Shown piece after piece: positions 1 to 6,467 of a DNA stretch of 14,082 nucleotides (position 1 is the first letter of the stretch; the number at the start of each line of letters is the position of its first letter). Origin of the DNA: an uncultured Spirochaetota bacterium (GTDB lineage Bacteria; Spirochaetota; UBA4802; UBA5368); the NCBI GenBank assembly GCA_937864375.1, contig CALMJO010000364.1:1-14082 (forward strand), written 5' to 3'. Under the pieces are notes generated by a model. It worked only from the letters and a program-made list of their open reading frames with translations, did not search any database and was not told the DNA's origin. The position numbers were made by a program, and so were the translations under genes.

Positions 1-747
1 GATCTCGTTTTCCTCCAGGTGAATCGTCGCGCCGCTGAACCCGAATCCCCAGCGCTCGGCCATGCGTTTTGCCTCGGCAGCCCCGTCCCGGATCAGGACC
101 TCCGCGAGAAACGGGCCCGGTGGCAGAAAAGGCCGGGCGGCGTCGTTGTGCAGGGATGCCGCTCCCACAGCCGCGAAATCTTTTCTCCAAGAGTCCGCAT
201 CGAACCCGTCCGCCGTCTTGTCGATCGGGTGAACCACGAGATCCGGAATCGCGCGCGCCGCGCAGTCGCACGCGACCGGGCAGCCCGAGAAAAAAACCGG
301 CTTTATATTAAACGGCGCCAGCGCCGACGAGAAGAGCTCGGCCTCGCACATGAGATTTCCATTCACGGCAAGACGCGCGATCCGGGAGGTCAGGGTGTGC
401 GCGAGAAAGCCGTTGGAGCCGGAGGGCGCGTGCATGCCCGTCATCATGAGCGCGGTCACATCGGGCGGGTCGCCTATGCCGGGGACGCTCCCGTTCAGGT
501 AGCCGGGGAGAAGCGTGGCCCGCGGGTCCATCAATTCCGGCAGGAGGTTGTACCCGGTCCGGTGGAAATCCTTCACGAAAATCTTTTGCGCGCCCGCTTC
601 GAACAGCGCCAGCACGAGCGCGTTCATGTCATGTGACATCGCGGCGCACGCCCGCGCCCACTTTTTCGTTTTGAATGATGACGCTTCGTAATTGAAGCAG
701 CCGGAGCTGCCTTCGATGTCGGCGATGATGAGGATTTTTTCATGCAT
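1..747 (-). CDS. M55-family D-aminopeptidase (DppA-like), C-terminus outside window
   Basis: The reading frame starts at 747 and is open to the window edge (249 codons visible). The N-terminus carries the M55 signature DIEGSSG (D10, E12). In the same order and spacing as the zinc ligands of Bacillus DppA there follow H62 (KDFHRTG), H106 (TGMHAPSG) and E135 (LMCEAEL). These proteins are zinc-dependent D-aminopeptidases that form decameric barrels and cleave D-Ala peptides; the substrate here is unknown. The start at 747 is chosen because the core motif begins only nine residues later, as in the family. No strong ribosome binding site is visible and the frame is open further upstream, so the start is less certain than the family call. 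It lies downstream of the TerB-like gene on the same strand, with a 236-base gap. Confidence 0.85.
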   Translation of the reverse strand, partial: MHEKILIIADIEGSSGCFNYEASSFKTKKWARACAAMSHDMNALVLALFEAGAQKIFVKDFHRTGYNLLPELMDPRATLLPGYLNGSVPGIGDPPDVTALMMTGMHAPSGSNGFLAHTLTSRIARLAVNGNLMCEAELFSSALAPFNIKPVFFSGCPVACDCAARAIPDLVVHPIDKTADGFDADSWRKDFAAVGAASLHNDAARPFLPPGPFLAEVLIRDGAAEAKRMAERWGFGFSGATIHLEENEI

Positions 748-983
748 GGAAAGAGGATACGACGCATCACGTCGATGGCAAGCAGGTTTTCCGTCCTCGC
801 CCCCAGGTCGCCGCCAGTCCTCCCCATTCCCGAAATCAATCGAACCGGTATTCCAGCGGAGCCATGGGGATCGAGTCGTTAACGGTAAAGCGGGTGGAGC
901 AGGCATGTGTATCCAATCGCTTCCAAATGAAGTATTGCTCCGAACCAAGTGCAACCCCCGGCGGCGTGCTTCAGGGGAAACGG

Positions 984-1400
984 TCAGTAGGCGACCGTGA
1001 TATCGTACACCTCAAGGCTTTCTCCGGGATTCTGTACCCGCACGGCGGTCTCTTTCTGTTCCGCCAACCATGACTCCTCCACGTGGTTGCTCCTCGCGAC
1101 CGAATGGAGCCATTCATCTTCCCGGGGATGAATATCCCCATCCGATGCCGCAATCGCCAGTCCGTCTATCAAAAACTTCTCTGCAAGCTCCTTGGTGGAA
1201 AATACGGGAGGCTCCGCGGAAATGTGCCTGTTTTCCAGTATCTCCCTGATCGCGTTCTCCACGAACTTTTTTTCGAATCCCAGGATGCTCCCCACGGTCC
1301 GCATCATGCCTTTCTCTTCCTCGGTGATCTTCCTGTCCTTGCGGGCGAGCAGCAGCAGGCCCTTGAAATAATTACTGCCGTCCAGAACCGAAATGCGCAT
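984..1400 (-). CDS. TerB-like small helical protein
   Basis: A 138-residue, mostly helical protein with two similar halves. Residues about 10-55 contain ARKDRKITEEE, and residues about 70-115 contain AASDGDIHPREDEW. This acidic loop followed by a Glu-containing helix is the pattern of TerB/TerB-like domains (tellurite-resistance and DUF533-type), which may bind metal and act as scaffolds. No signal peptide or membrane segment is seen. A strong ribosome binding site (GGAAGGAGG) sits just before the ATG at 1400, which fixes the start. It lies between the MerB-like selenoprotein and the M55 peptidase on the same strand, with gaps of about 240 bases each side, so co-transcription is possible but not shown. 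The precise function cannot be named. The TerB-like assignment is by motif, not by search. Confidence 0.75.
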   Translation of the reverse strand: MRISVLDGSNYFKGLLLLARKDRKITEEEKGMMRTVGSILGFEKKFVENAIREILENRHISAEPPVFSTKELAEKFLIDGLAIAASDGDIHPREDEWLHSVARSNHVEESWLAEQKETAVRVQNPGESLEVYDITVAY

Positions 1401-1581
1401 GCTCCCTCCTCCTTCCGGTTTTATTGTGGGTCGCGCACGGGCGAATTGTTACAGGGAAGATTAAATCCACTTCCTCACAGGCAGGGCGGTCGGGAGCCGT
1501 ACAGTGTGATACGGCGCAAGGCCCGTGAAGCTGTCCGGCGCGCAAGGACCGCGCATTAATCGCGCGACCTTCCTGGGCGCG

Positions 1582-1612
1582 GCCCATCGGCTCAAGGAAG
1601 AGCCGGACGGGC
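1582..1612 (-). terminator. Interrupted hairpin downstream of the MerB-like gene
   Basis: Arms GCCC/GGGC and GGCTC/GAGCC enclose a six-base loop, 27 bases past the stop codon of the MerB-like gene. There is no T-run after it, so if it ends transcription it would need Rho. It may simply be an mRNA 3' stem. Confidence 0.3.
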
Positions 1613-1639
1613 TTAACGCGGCCGGGGCGGGCTCGTCGC

Positions 1640-2338
1640 TCAGGGCACCCAGTACGGCCCCGTTTTCCCAAGCGCCTTGAAGGTGGCGATCACCTCCCCG
1701 ATGTAGCTTTTCATTTTTGCCGGGTAATCGGGATCCAGGCGCCTGCGGAAAAGGTCCAGCGAAAAGAGCTTGTGGAGATCATGGAGCGTAATGATCCCCT
1801 GCTCGTTTTCGGGACCGAACCTGTCCCACTTCTTCAGATGTTCTTCCGACCGGAAGAATACCATGGTGCTTCAGGCATAGCCCGTGTTCACCCCCCATTC
1901 AAGAAGCGGTACCGACACGTGTCCCACGATTCCCGCGGGATCGGCTTCGAGGATCACCCCGTCTTCCATCCTTATGCGGATGGGCTCGCCGCAGTCGAGG
2001 CAGACGGTGTCGATTTGAACGGTTTTTGCAGGGAATAGCCAGCAGACCGCCAGCGATTCAAACGCTCACTGGGCGAACCATTTTTGCCGGCCGTCGATGG
2101 TGACGCGGAACTGGTTCGGCAGGCTGCTGAAGGGCGCGAGCGACACCAGGATGTCGGTGCCGGGATACAGCCACCCGTACACGCCCGACTTGATGAGGTC
2201 ATGGAGCGCCTGACGTCCCGCTGTCATGGAAAGCCCCAGGGACGCGGCGATTTCCGAGAAATGGGGCGCCCGCCCCGTTTCAACCAGGCGATTCATGATG
2301 AAGGTGTAGGTCCTGTTGATTATTTCCATCGTATTCAT
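1640..2338 (-). CDS. MerB-like organometal lyase homologue, putative double selenoprotein (Sec91, Sec156)
   Basis: One frame from ATG 2338 to TGA 1640 (232 residues) is interrupted only by TGA at 2068-2066 (codon 91) and 1873-1871 (codon 156). The N-terminal 60 residues form a winged-helix-like domain (AAHFSEIA-type helices, LGLSMTAGRQAL), as in MerB. The core then reads KWFAQ-U91-AFE, aligning with AW-C96-ALD of MerB, and GYA-U156-STMVFFRSEEH, aligning with F-C159-CHVHFF. Both TGAs therefore fall on the catalytic cysteines of organomercurial lyase (spacing 65 here, 63 in MerB). Glu94 occupies the place of Asp99. A CxxC pair lies at C113/C116. The C-terminus KTGPYWVP is family-like. MerB cleaves carbon-mercury bonds by protonolysis, so a selenol pair would bind mercury or another soft metal strongly. 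A SECIS-like hairpin follows each TGA. It resembles the MerB-like lyase named SaoL in recent annotation of selenocysteine-assisted organometal systems (from memory, not checked). Its ribosome binding site is weak. The alternative is a decayed merB, but two unrelated nonsense mutations at precisely these codons are unlikely. Confidence 0.85.
1841..1858 (-). promoter_or_regulatory. SECIS-like hairpin for Sec156
   Basis: A perfect 7-bp stem (TTCTTCC/GGAAGAA) is capped by a GGTC loop. It starts 12 bases after the TGA at 1873-1871, so 19 bases separate the TGA from the loop. After an A/C mismatch three more pairs can form below it. Bacterial SECIS elements sit immediately 3' of the UGA, within the coding sequence, and present a GU-containing apical loop to SelB. 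Spacing and loop match that model. Confidence 0.75.
2033..2059 (-). promoter_or_regulatory. SECIS-like hairpin for Sec91
   Basis: A lower stem GAAT/ATTC, a 1x1 C/T mismatch, then a 6-bp upper stem formed by two copies of GCTGGC (with two G-U wobbles) capped by GGTCT. Seventeen bases separate the TGA at 2068-2066 from the loop. The GGUCU apical loop is the one found in the E. coli fdhF SECIS, where the distance from UGA is 18 bases. Confidence 0.8.
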
Positions 2339-2349
2339 GCTTGTTCTAT

Positions 2350-2377
2350 TCCATACAGGTTAAGGAAAAAATGTAAA
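2350..2377 (-). promoter_or_regulatory. Weak sigma-70-like promoter candidate for the MerB-like gene
   Basis: TTTACA (2377-2372), a 16-base spacer and TATGGA (2355-2350). A start about seven bases further on would leave a leader of only a few bases before the ATG at 2338. This fits the lack of a good ribosome binding site but makes the call tentative. No MerR-type dyad was seen. Confidence 0.25.
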
Positions 2378-2436
2378 GATCAAATTTGAGCCGGAAATTT
2401 CAATAGCCTCATGTTGAAGGTTAGGCATTTAGATGC

Positions 2437-2464
2437 TTGATGTTATTCGGTCCAATACTATACT
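2437..2464 (+). promoter_or_regulatory. Sigma-70-like promoter candidate for the M23 peptidase gene
   Basis: TTGATG, a 16-base spacer and TATACT, ending 39 bases before the GTG at 2504. Both hexamers match the consensus at five or four positions. It is the only good pair in the divergent spacer on this strand. Confidence 0.4.
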
Positions 2465-2503
2465 GCGTCCGTCGAATCCGCATATTCCGCTTGCAATGAA
2501 TGG

Positions 2504-3481
2504 GTGCCTGACTTGAAAAAACCGATGTTCGTTTTGTGCGCCATCCTGGTTTTAATGGCCTCGGATGTCTGGATGCGCGCCGTACTCCATGATGACCGCA
2601 CATCCATGCGCTGCGGCGAAGAGGCCCACGCCCTGCCCGTAAGCTTTATTTCCTTGATGTGCGACGCCCCGCCTGCCAGGCAGCTCGTCTTTACCCTCAG
2701 CCGGTCAAGCGCCGGTCCCGGCGACTGCATCAGCGTATATGTAGAACACGCGAATAAGCCCGGCCAGTTTTCAGTGACCGCGCCGTTTTACGAAAAACCG
2801 ATTACGTTCTTCCCGTACGGGGACGGATACGTCGGCCTGGTTCCGATTTACGCGTGGCTCAAACCGGGCGATTACCCCATCAGGATAAAGGATTTATCCA
2901 TGAACACCGACTTGACGCTGACCGTAAAGGTACTGCCCCGGACCTTCGATGCCCAGTATTTATGGGTTTCCGAATCCACCGCGGCCTTGCGCACCGACGA
3001 CAACGAGGCGAAGGACCAGGCGTTTTTCGATGCCGCGAGATCGCACCCGATTCAGCGTAAACTTTGGGACGGGCCTTTCGTGAGGCCGGCCGAGGGAATA
3101 ACCACTACCTCGTACAATTCCATGCGCTATACGAACGGCAATCCCGTTCCCACCCGCCACCTGGCGATCGATATCGGCAATGCGGAGGGAACGCCGGTAA
3201 CGGCCGCCAATCACGGGAAAGTCGTGCTGGCCAGGAAGCTTATCCTGAGCGGAAATTCGGTGGTCATCGACCACGGCATGGGAATATTCACGTCTTCCTT
3301 TCACCTCAGCGAGCTCGCCGTTGAAGAGGGTAAAAGCGTCTCGAAAGGCGACGTAGTAGGCAGGATGGGCTCCACGGGCTACGCGGCGGGCCCGCACCTG
3401 CACTTCGCGGTCTGGAAGGAAGGCACGTTTCTCGATCCGGGCTTCTTCTTCACGACGGATCCCGTTCCCTTTCCTCAGTGA
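2504..3481 (+). CDS. Exported M23-family metallopeptidase (LytM/lysostaphin-like)
   Basis: A 325-residue protein. Residues 8-28 are a hydrophobic signal or anchor segment after a KK pair. Residues about 60-145 look like an all-beta immunoglobulin-like domain. The M23 catalytic domain is at about 210-320, with H219-x3-D223 (RHLAIDIG), H267 (SSFHLSE) and H298-x-H300 (GPHLHFAVW), which together give the full zinc and catalytic set. Active M23 enzymes cut peptidoglycan cross-links in the periplasm. The start is uncertain: GTG at 2504, TTG at 2513 or ATG at 2525 all leave the signal segment, and none has a clear ribosome binding site. It is divergent from the MerB-like gene and convergent with efp, so it is probably monocistronic. 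The family call is firm; the exact bond cleaved is not known. Confidence 0.9.
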   Translation: MPDLKKPMFVLCAILVLMASDVWMRAVLHDDRTSMRCGEEAHALPVSFISLMCDAPPARQLVFTLSRSSAGPGDCISVYVEHANKPGQFSVTAPFYEKPITFFPYGDGYVGLVPIYAWLKPGDYPIRIKDLSMNTDLTLTVKVLPRTFDAQYLWVSESTAALRTDDNEAKDQAFFDAARSHPIQRKLWDGPFVRPAEGITTTSYNSMRYTNGNPVPTRHLAIDIGNAEGTPVTAANHGKVVLARKLILSGNSVVIDHGMGIFTSSFHLSELAVEEGKSVSKGDVVGRMGSTGYAAGPHLHFAVWKEGTFLDPGFFFTTDPVPFPQ

Positions 3482-3576
3482 CGACGGTGATGCCGGAGGA
3501 AACAACATCCTCGCCCAGATTGCGCATCGACCGGGAACATAGGCTTGAAATGTGAAGCAGCATCAAATGCACGTGT

Positions 3577-3599
3577 AAAAGCCCTCATGCAGAGGGCTT
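3577..3599. terminator. Bidirectional hairpin between the convergent M23 and efp genes
   Basis: A perfect 8-bp stem (AAGCCCTC/GAGGGCTT) encloses the loop ATGCA. On the minus strand it is followed by a TTTT run, suiting the end of the efp transcript. On the plus strand it would close the M23 transcript with only a weak T tract. It lies about 100 bases after the M23 stop. Confidence 0.55.
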
Positions 3600-3704
3600 G
3601 AAATTAATACCGGTTTCCCGCTACACGCGATGAGCCCGCCCTTCATCATCGGCCCCCGGGGCTTCTGCAGTAAGGTGCGGGAAAGGCTCACCCCATTAGC
3701 CGGT

Positions 3705-3771
3705 GACAGGCTCCTTCGACGAGCTCAGGACAGGCTCCTTCGACGGGCTCAGGACAAGCCTTTCGACGGGC
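3705..3771. repeat. Tandem repeat, period 24, about three copies
   Basis: Two near-identical 24-base copies at 3705-3728 and 3729-3752 (each beginning GACAGGCTCCTTCGACG) differ at one base. They are followed by a partial diverged copy at 3753-3771. The unit contains TTCGACGRGCTCAGG, a motif of a kind often scattered in intergenic DNA. The 3482-3802 spacer holds no gene; it contains this repeat, the hairpin at 3577 and the inverted repeat at 3763. Confidence 0.75.
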
Positions 3772-3789
3772 GTGCAGTCGGCCCGTCGA
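3763..3789. repeat. Perfect 9-bp inverted repeat just past efp
   Basis: TCGACGGGC and GCCCGTCGA are separated by a nine-base loop. It ends 14 bases past the efp stop codon on the minus strand and partly overlaps the last copy of the tandem repeat. No T-run follows on either strand, so it is a stem rather than a clear intrinsic terminator. Confidence 0.6.
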
Positions 3790-3802
3790 CGCGGAATGCA
3801 TG

Positions 3803-4366
3803 TCACTTCTTGACGCGCTCCATGTACTCGCCCGTTTCGGTGTTCACCTTGATGAGATCGCCCTCGTTGATGAAGAGCGGCACCTTGACCTCCGCCCCGG
3901 TTTCAACCTTTACCGGCTTGGTGACGTTGGTCGCCGTGTCGCCCCGCGCGCCCGGCTCGGCGTAGGTCACCTTGAGCACCACTGCCGCAGGCGGGGTCAC
4001 GGTGATGGGCTCCCCCTCGTAGATGGCGATCTCGCAGACGTCCTGCGGCTTCATGAAATCGACCGCCGAGCCTATCGCGTCCCTGGGGATCGATTCCTGC
4101 TCGAAGGTTTCGGTGTCCATGAAGACGAGGTGGTCCCCCTCCTCGTAGAGGTACTGCATGGGGCGGTGCTCCAGCCTCACGTCCTCGACCTTCTCCGACG
4201 GCCGGTACGTCCGGTCCATGACGTTGCCCTTCCTGACGTTGCGCAGCTTGACGCGGACAATCGCGCCGCCCTTTCCGGGCTTATGGTGGTTCTGCTCCAC
4301 GATCGAAAACAGCTCCCCGTCGAGCTTGATGACCATTCCGCGCCTGAGATCGTTCGTTGAAATCAT
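3803..4366 (-). CDS. efp: Elongation factor P
   Basis: A 187-residue protein with the full EF-P architecture: an N-terminal KOW-like domain with the tip loop HHKPGKGGA, then two OB-type domains ending in the typical TGEYMERV tail. EF-P binds ribosomes stalled at polyproline stretches and helps peptide-bond formation; Lys32 in the PGKGGA loop is the position modified in many bacteria. The start at 4366 (MISTNDLRRG) is preferred because it is where the family begins. The frame stays open upstream to 4432, but those residues have no counterpart. The ribosome binding site is weak (AAGGGG). The gene stands alone between spacers and converges on the M23 gene. Confidence 0.97.
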   Translation of the reverse strand: MISTNDLRRGMVIKLDGELFSIVEQNHHKPGKGGAIVRVKLRNVRKGNVMDRTYRPSEKVEDVRLEHRPMQYLYEEGDHLVFMDTETFEQESIPRDAIGSAVDFMKPQDVCEIAIYEGEPITVTPPAAVVLKVTYAEPGARGDTATNVTKPVKVETGAEVKVPLFINEGDLIKVNTETGEYMERVKK

Positions 4367-4403
4367 GGATTTGCCCCTTGAATTAAAGAATTGCTTTGAG
4401 GCT

Positions 4404-4432
4404 GTCTTATTGGGGAACGGCGTCCCCGTCAA
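4404..4432 (-). promoter_or_regulatory. Promoter candidate for efp
   Basis: TTGACG (4432-4427), a 17-base spacer and TAAGAC (4409-4404), about 40 bases before the efp ATG. The -35 box is good, the -10 box poor. The spacer itself contains a small GGGGA/TCCCC dyad. Confidence 0.35.
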
Positions 4433-4511
4433 GCCTAAAGCTGGAAGAAATCAATTCGAATCCCAAGGGATACCTTTAAAACAGCCCGCCTCCCGCGGAC
4501 TAAAAGCCGCC

Positions 4512-4543
4512 GGGCCGGAGGTTTACAACATTTATTCCGGCCC
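4512..4543 (-). terminator. Inverted repeat downstream of the acuI-like gene
   Basis: A perfect 8-bp stem (GGGCCGGA/TCCGGCCC) has a 16-base AT-rich loop. On the minus strand it is followed by CGGCGGCTTTTA. It lies 46 bases past the stop at 4589 and is a plausible end of the repressor-reductase transcript, though the T-run does not directly adjoin the stem. Confidence 0.45.
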
Positions 4544-4588
4544 GCCGATGGCGCGGCAGGCGCGCGTCCCCCTGGAAATATCGCCGAT

Positions 4589-5587
4589 TCAATCCTGCAT
4601 GTTAACGATTATCCTTCCTCGATGCGTGCCCGCGCGTATCCTGTCTATTTGCGGGATGACGCCGTCCAGCCCCACTTCCGCGGAGAGCTTTTCGAGCCAG
4701 GGGAATTTCCATTCGCCTGCAAGCATGTTCCAGGTCCTGGTCCGCCGCTCCATGGGGCAGTTCTGCGAATCGATGCCAAAGAGCGCGATGCCGCGCAGGA
4801 TAAAGGGATACACGGTGAGCGAAATGTCCGCCGACCCGGCGTTGCCGCAGCAGGTTACCGCGCCGTTTCCCTTCACGGACCTCAGGGCGAAGACGAGCAT
4901 GTTTCCGCCCACCGTATCCACGGCCGCATCCCATCTTTCCTTTAACATGGGCTTCCCGGCGGACTCGGCCGGATCCGGTATGGGGATAATTTCCGACGCT
5001 CCGATGCTTTCCAGGAATGCGCTTTCGTCGTTAAGTCCGTTGACGGCGGTCACCTTGAAGCCGGCGTGCGAAAGGATGGACACCGCCACGCTCCCCACTC
5101 CCCCGGTCGCCCCGGTCACGAGGACGCTGCTCCCTTTCCCGATCCCGTAATCGACGAGCCGGAGCACCGAAAGCCCTGCGGTGAAACCCGCCGTGCCGTA
5201 GATCATGCTTTCACGGAGAGAGAGGCTCGATGGCTTTTTAACGACCCACGAGGCGGGAACTCGTATATACTGTCCCAGTCCTCCGGAGGTGTTCATCCCC
5301 AGGTCGTAGCTCGTGACGATGACCTCTTCTCCCTTTTTAAAATCCGGCGAGCCGCTCTCCTCGACCGTTCCCGCCCCGTCGATCCCCGGCGTATGCGGAT
5401 ACTTTCTCGTGACTCCCCTGTTGCCCGAGGCCGAAAGCATGTCCTTGTAGTTGAGCGACGAGTAGCGCACCCGCACCAGCACGTCTCCCGCGGGAAGGCC
5501 CTCGATCTGCATGGTCTCTATCGCGCCGTTGAATTTTCCGCCCTCAGATTCCCTCACTACGAGCGCCCGATAAGTGTTTTCCGCCAT
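4589..5587 (-). CDS. acuI: Acryloyl-CoA reductase / YhdH-YhfP family quinone oxidoreductase
   Basis: A 332-residue zinc-independent medium-chain dehydrogenase. The N-terminal GroES-like domain has SSLNYKDMLSASG (residues 43-55) and HTPGIDGAGTV. The nucleotide-binding Rossmann motif TGATGGVGSVAVS lies at 158-170. The late motif CPMERRTRTWNMLAGEWK is characteristic of the YhdH/AcuI branch. AcuI reduces acryloyl-CoA to propionyl-CoA with NADPH and detoxifies this reactive intermediate of DMSP, acrylate or 3-hydroxypropionate metabolism; YhdH/YhfP paralogues act on related substrates. A strong AGGAGGA ribosome binding site precedes the ATG at 5587. It lies 90 bases downstream of a TetR-family regulator on the same strand, the partnership known for AcuR and AcuI, which supports the symbol. 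The actual substrate remains inferred. Confidence 0.9.
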   Translation of the reverse strand: MAENTYRALVVRESEGGKFNGAIETMQIEGLPAGDVLVRVRYSSLNYKDMLSASGNRGVTRKYPHTPGIDGAGTVEESGSPDFKKGEEVIVTSYDLGMNTSGGLGQYIRVPASWVVKKPSSLSLRESMIYGTAGFTAGLSVLRLVDYGIGKGSSVLVTGATGGVGSVAVSILSHAGFKVTAVNGLNDESAFLESIGASEIIPIPDPAESAGKPMLKERWDAAVDTVGGNMLVFALRSVKGNGAVTCCGNAGSADISLTVYPFILRGIALFGIDSQNCPMERRTRTWNMLAGEWKFPWLEKLSAEVGLDGVIPQIDRIRAGTHRGRIIVNMQD

Positions 5588-5677
5588 GTGCTTCCTCCTG
5601 GATATTCAGTATCAAGATCAGCCGGCCTCGCCATGCGAAGACCGCAACGCAATGCTTGTCGTGAGTGCATCATCCGG

Positions 5678-6280
5678 TTAAGCGCTTGCATCGATGCTCC
5701 GCAGAAATGAAATCAGAGAGACGATCGTCGCATTAAGCCTCTTCCGGGATTTATCCGACGCGTACAGCACGCAGGCTCCCAGGAGCCCGGAGAATATCAT
5801 GCTGGCCGCGTTGTACGTATTCACTGAAGGAGAAATGCCTCCCGCCTTTTTTTCTTCATCGAGGAGCCGCTTGATCATGGCGCCCAGGCGCACGAACCCC
5901 TCGTTGACCTCCCGCGCGAGGTCGGGGGCCTGGTCGCTCAGCTCCACGGCAAGATTGATGAATATGCAGCCGCCCGGGAAGTTTTTGGAGTCGGCGAGGT
6001 ATCGATCACGATAATTTTCGAGAAGTACCCGTATTTTTTCAAGCGGCCGGGGCTGGGCGTCCAGATTGTGAAGGTTACGCTCGCGCCATATTTTTCTCGC
6101 GGCGCTGAGGATCTCGCGAAAGAGATGCTCCTTCGTTTTGAAATGATTGTAGAACCCGCCCTTGGAGGTGCCGCTCGCTTCGATGATATCCGTGGTCGAG
6201 GTGCTCATGTAGCCCTTGACCGAGAAAAGCCTGAGCGATTCCTCGATAATGCGTTCTTTGAGTGAAGGGGCCCTTTTCAT
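5678..6280 (-). CDS. TetR-family transcriptional repressor (AcuR-like context)
   Basis: A 200-residue TetR-family protein. The N-terminal DNA-binding helices run through LFSVKGYMSTSTTDIIEASG (15-37) and the recognition helix TSKGGFYNHFKTKEHLF (38-54). The remaining all-helical part is a ligand-binding and dimer domain. The start at 6280 (MKRAPSLKER) is chosen over an in-frame ATG at 6334 because a palindromic operator and a promoter lie between the two and would otherwise be inside the coding sequence. It should repress itself and the reductase gene behind it, with release by a small electrophile or acyl compound. The family is certain; the AcuR-type role is inferred from the neighbour. Confidence 0.9.
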   Translation of the reverse strand: MKRAPSLKERIIEESLRLFSVKGYMSTSTTDIIEASGTSKGGFYNHFKTKEHLFREILSAARKIWRERNLHNLDAQPRPLEKIRVLLENYRDRYLADSKNFPGGCIFINLAVELSDQAPDLAREVNEGFVRLGAMIKRLLDEEKKAGGISPSVNTYNAASMIFSGLLGACVLYASDKSRKRLNATIVSLISFLRSIDASA

Positions 6281-6287
6281 GACAAAC

Positions 6288-6301
6288 AGACCGACCGGTC
6301 T
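6288..6301. promoter_or_regulatory. TetR-type operator
   Basis: The perfect dyad AGACCG-AC-CGGTCT begins seven bases before the repressor ATG (6280) and two bases after the -10 box at 6304-6309, so it covers the expected transcription start. AGACC/GGTCT half-sites are typical of operators for NemR/AcuR-like TetR proteins. Autoregulation is the natural reading. Confidence 0.75.
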
Positions 6302-6303
6302 CC

Positions 6304-6331
6304 CTTTTATCAGGGGTGGCGGGTTCGTCAA
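6304..6331 (-). promoter_or_regulatory. Promoter of the tetR-acuI unit
   Basis: TTGACG (6331-6326), a 16-base spacer and TAAAAG (6309-6304). The operator dyad follows immediately, an arrangement in which a bound repressor blocks initiation. Confidence 0.55.
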
Positions 6332-6467
6332 CACTTTTTATTCATAGGAAAGTGCATCTTTTTCCCGGCGATTCATCCTCGCCACCACTATTGATTTTGG
6401 AAGCGTCATCCTCTGAATGGTCAACACTCCACGCTCCGAAGGCCCCCGGGGAGAGGTTCGAACTCTA

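Noticed and set aside
19..636. Long plus-strand ORF of 205 codons
   Set aside because: Antisense shadow of the M55 peptidase gene; arginine-rich low-complexity translation with no domain.
1972..2202. Minus-strand ORF of 76 codons and the separate ORFs at 1640-1864 and 2066-2338 as independent genes
   Set aside because: The first is out of frame with the MerB-like gene and has no protein character. The other two are the C- and N-terminal parts of that one gene, split at TGA codons.
1640..2338. A genome-wide alternative code (TGA as Trp or Gly) to explain the internal TGAs
   Set aside because: efp, the acuI-like, TerB-like and methyltransferase genes all end at TGA exactly where their families end. 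The two internal TGAs align with cysteines, not Trp or Gly.
3705..3771. CRISPR array
   Set aside because: The copies are directly adjacent with no spacers and number only three.
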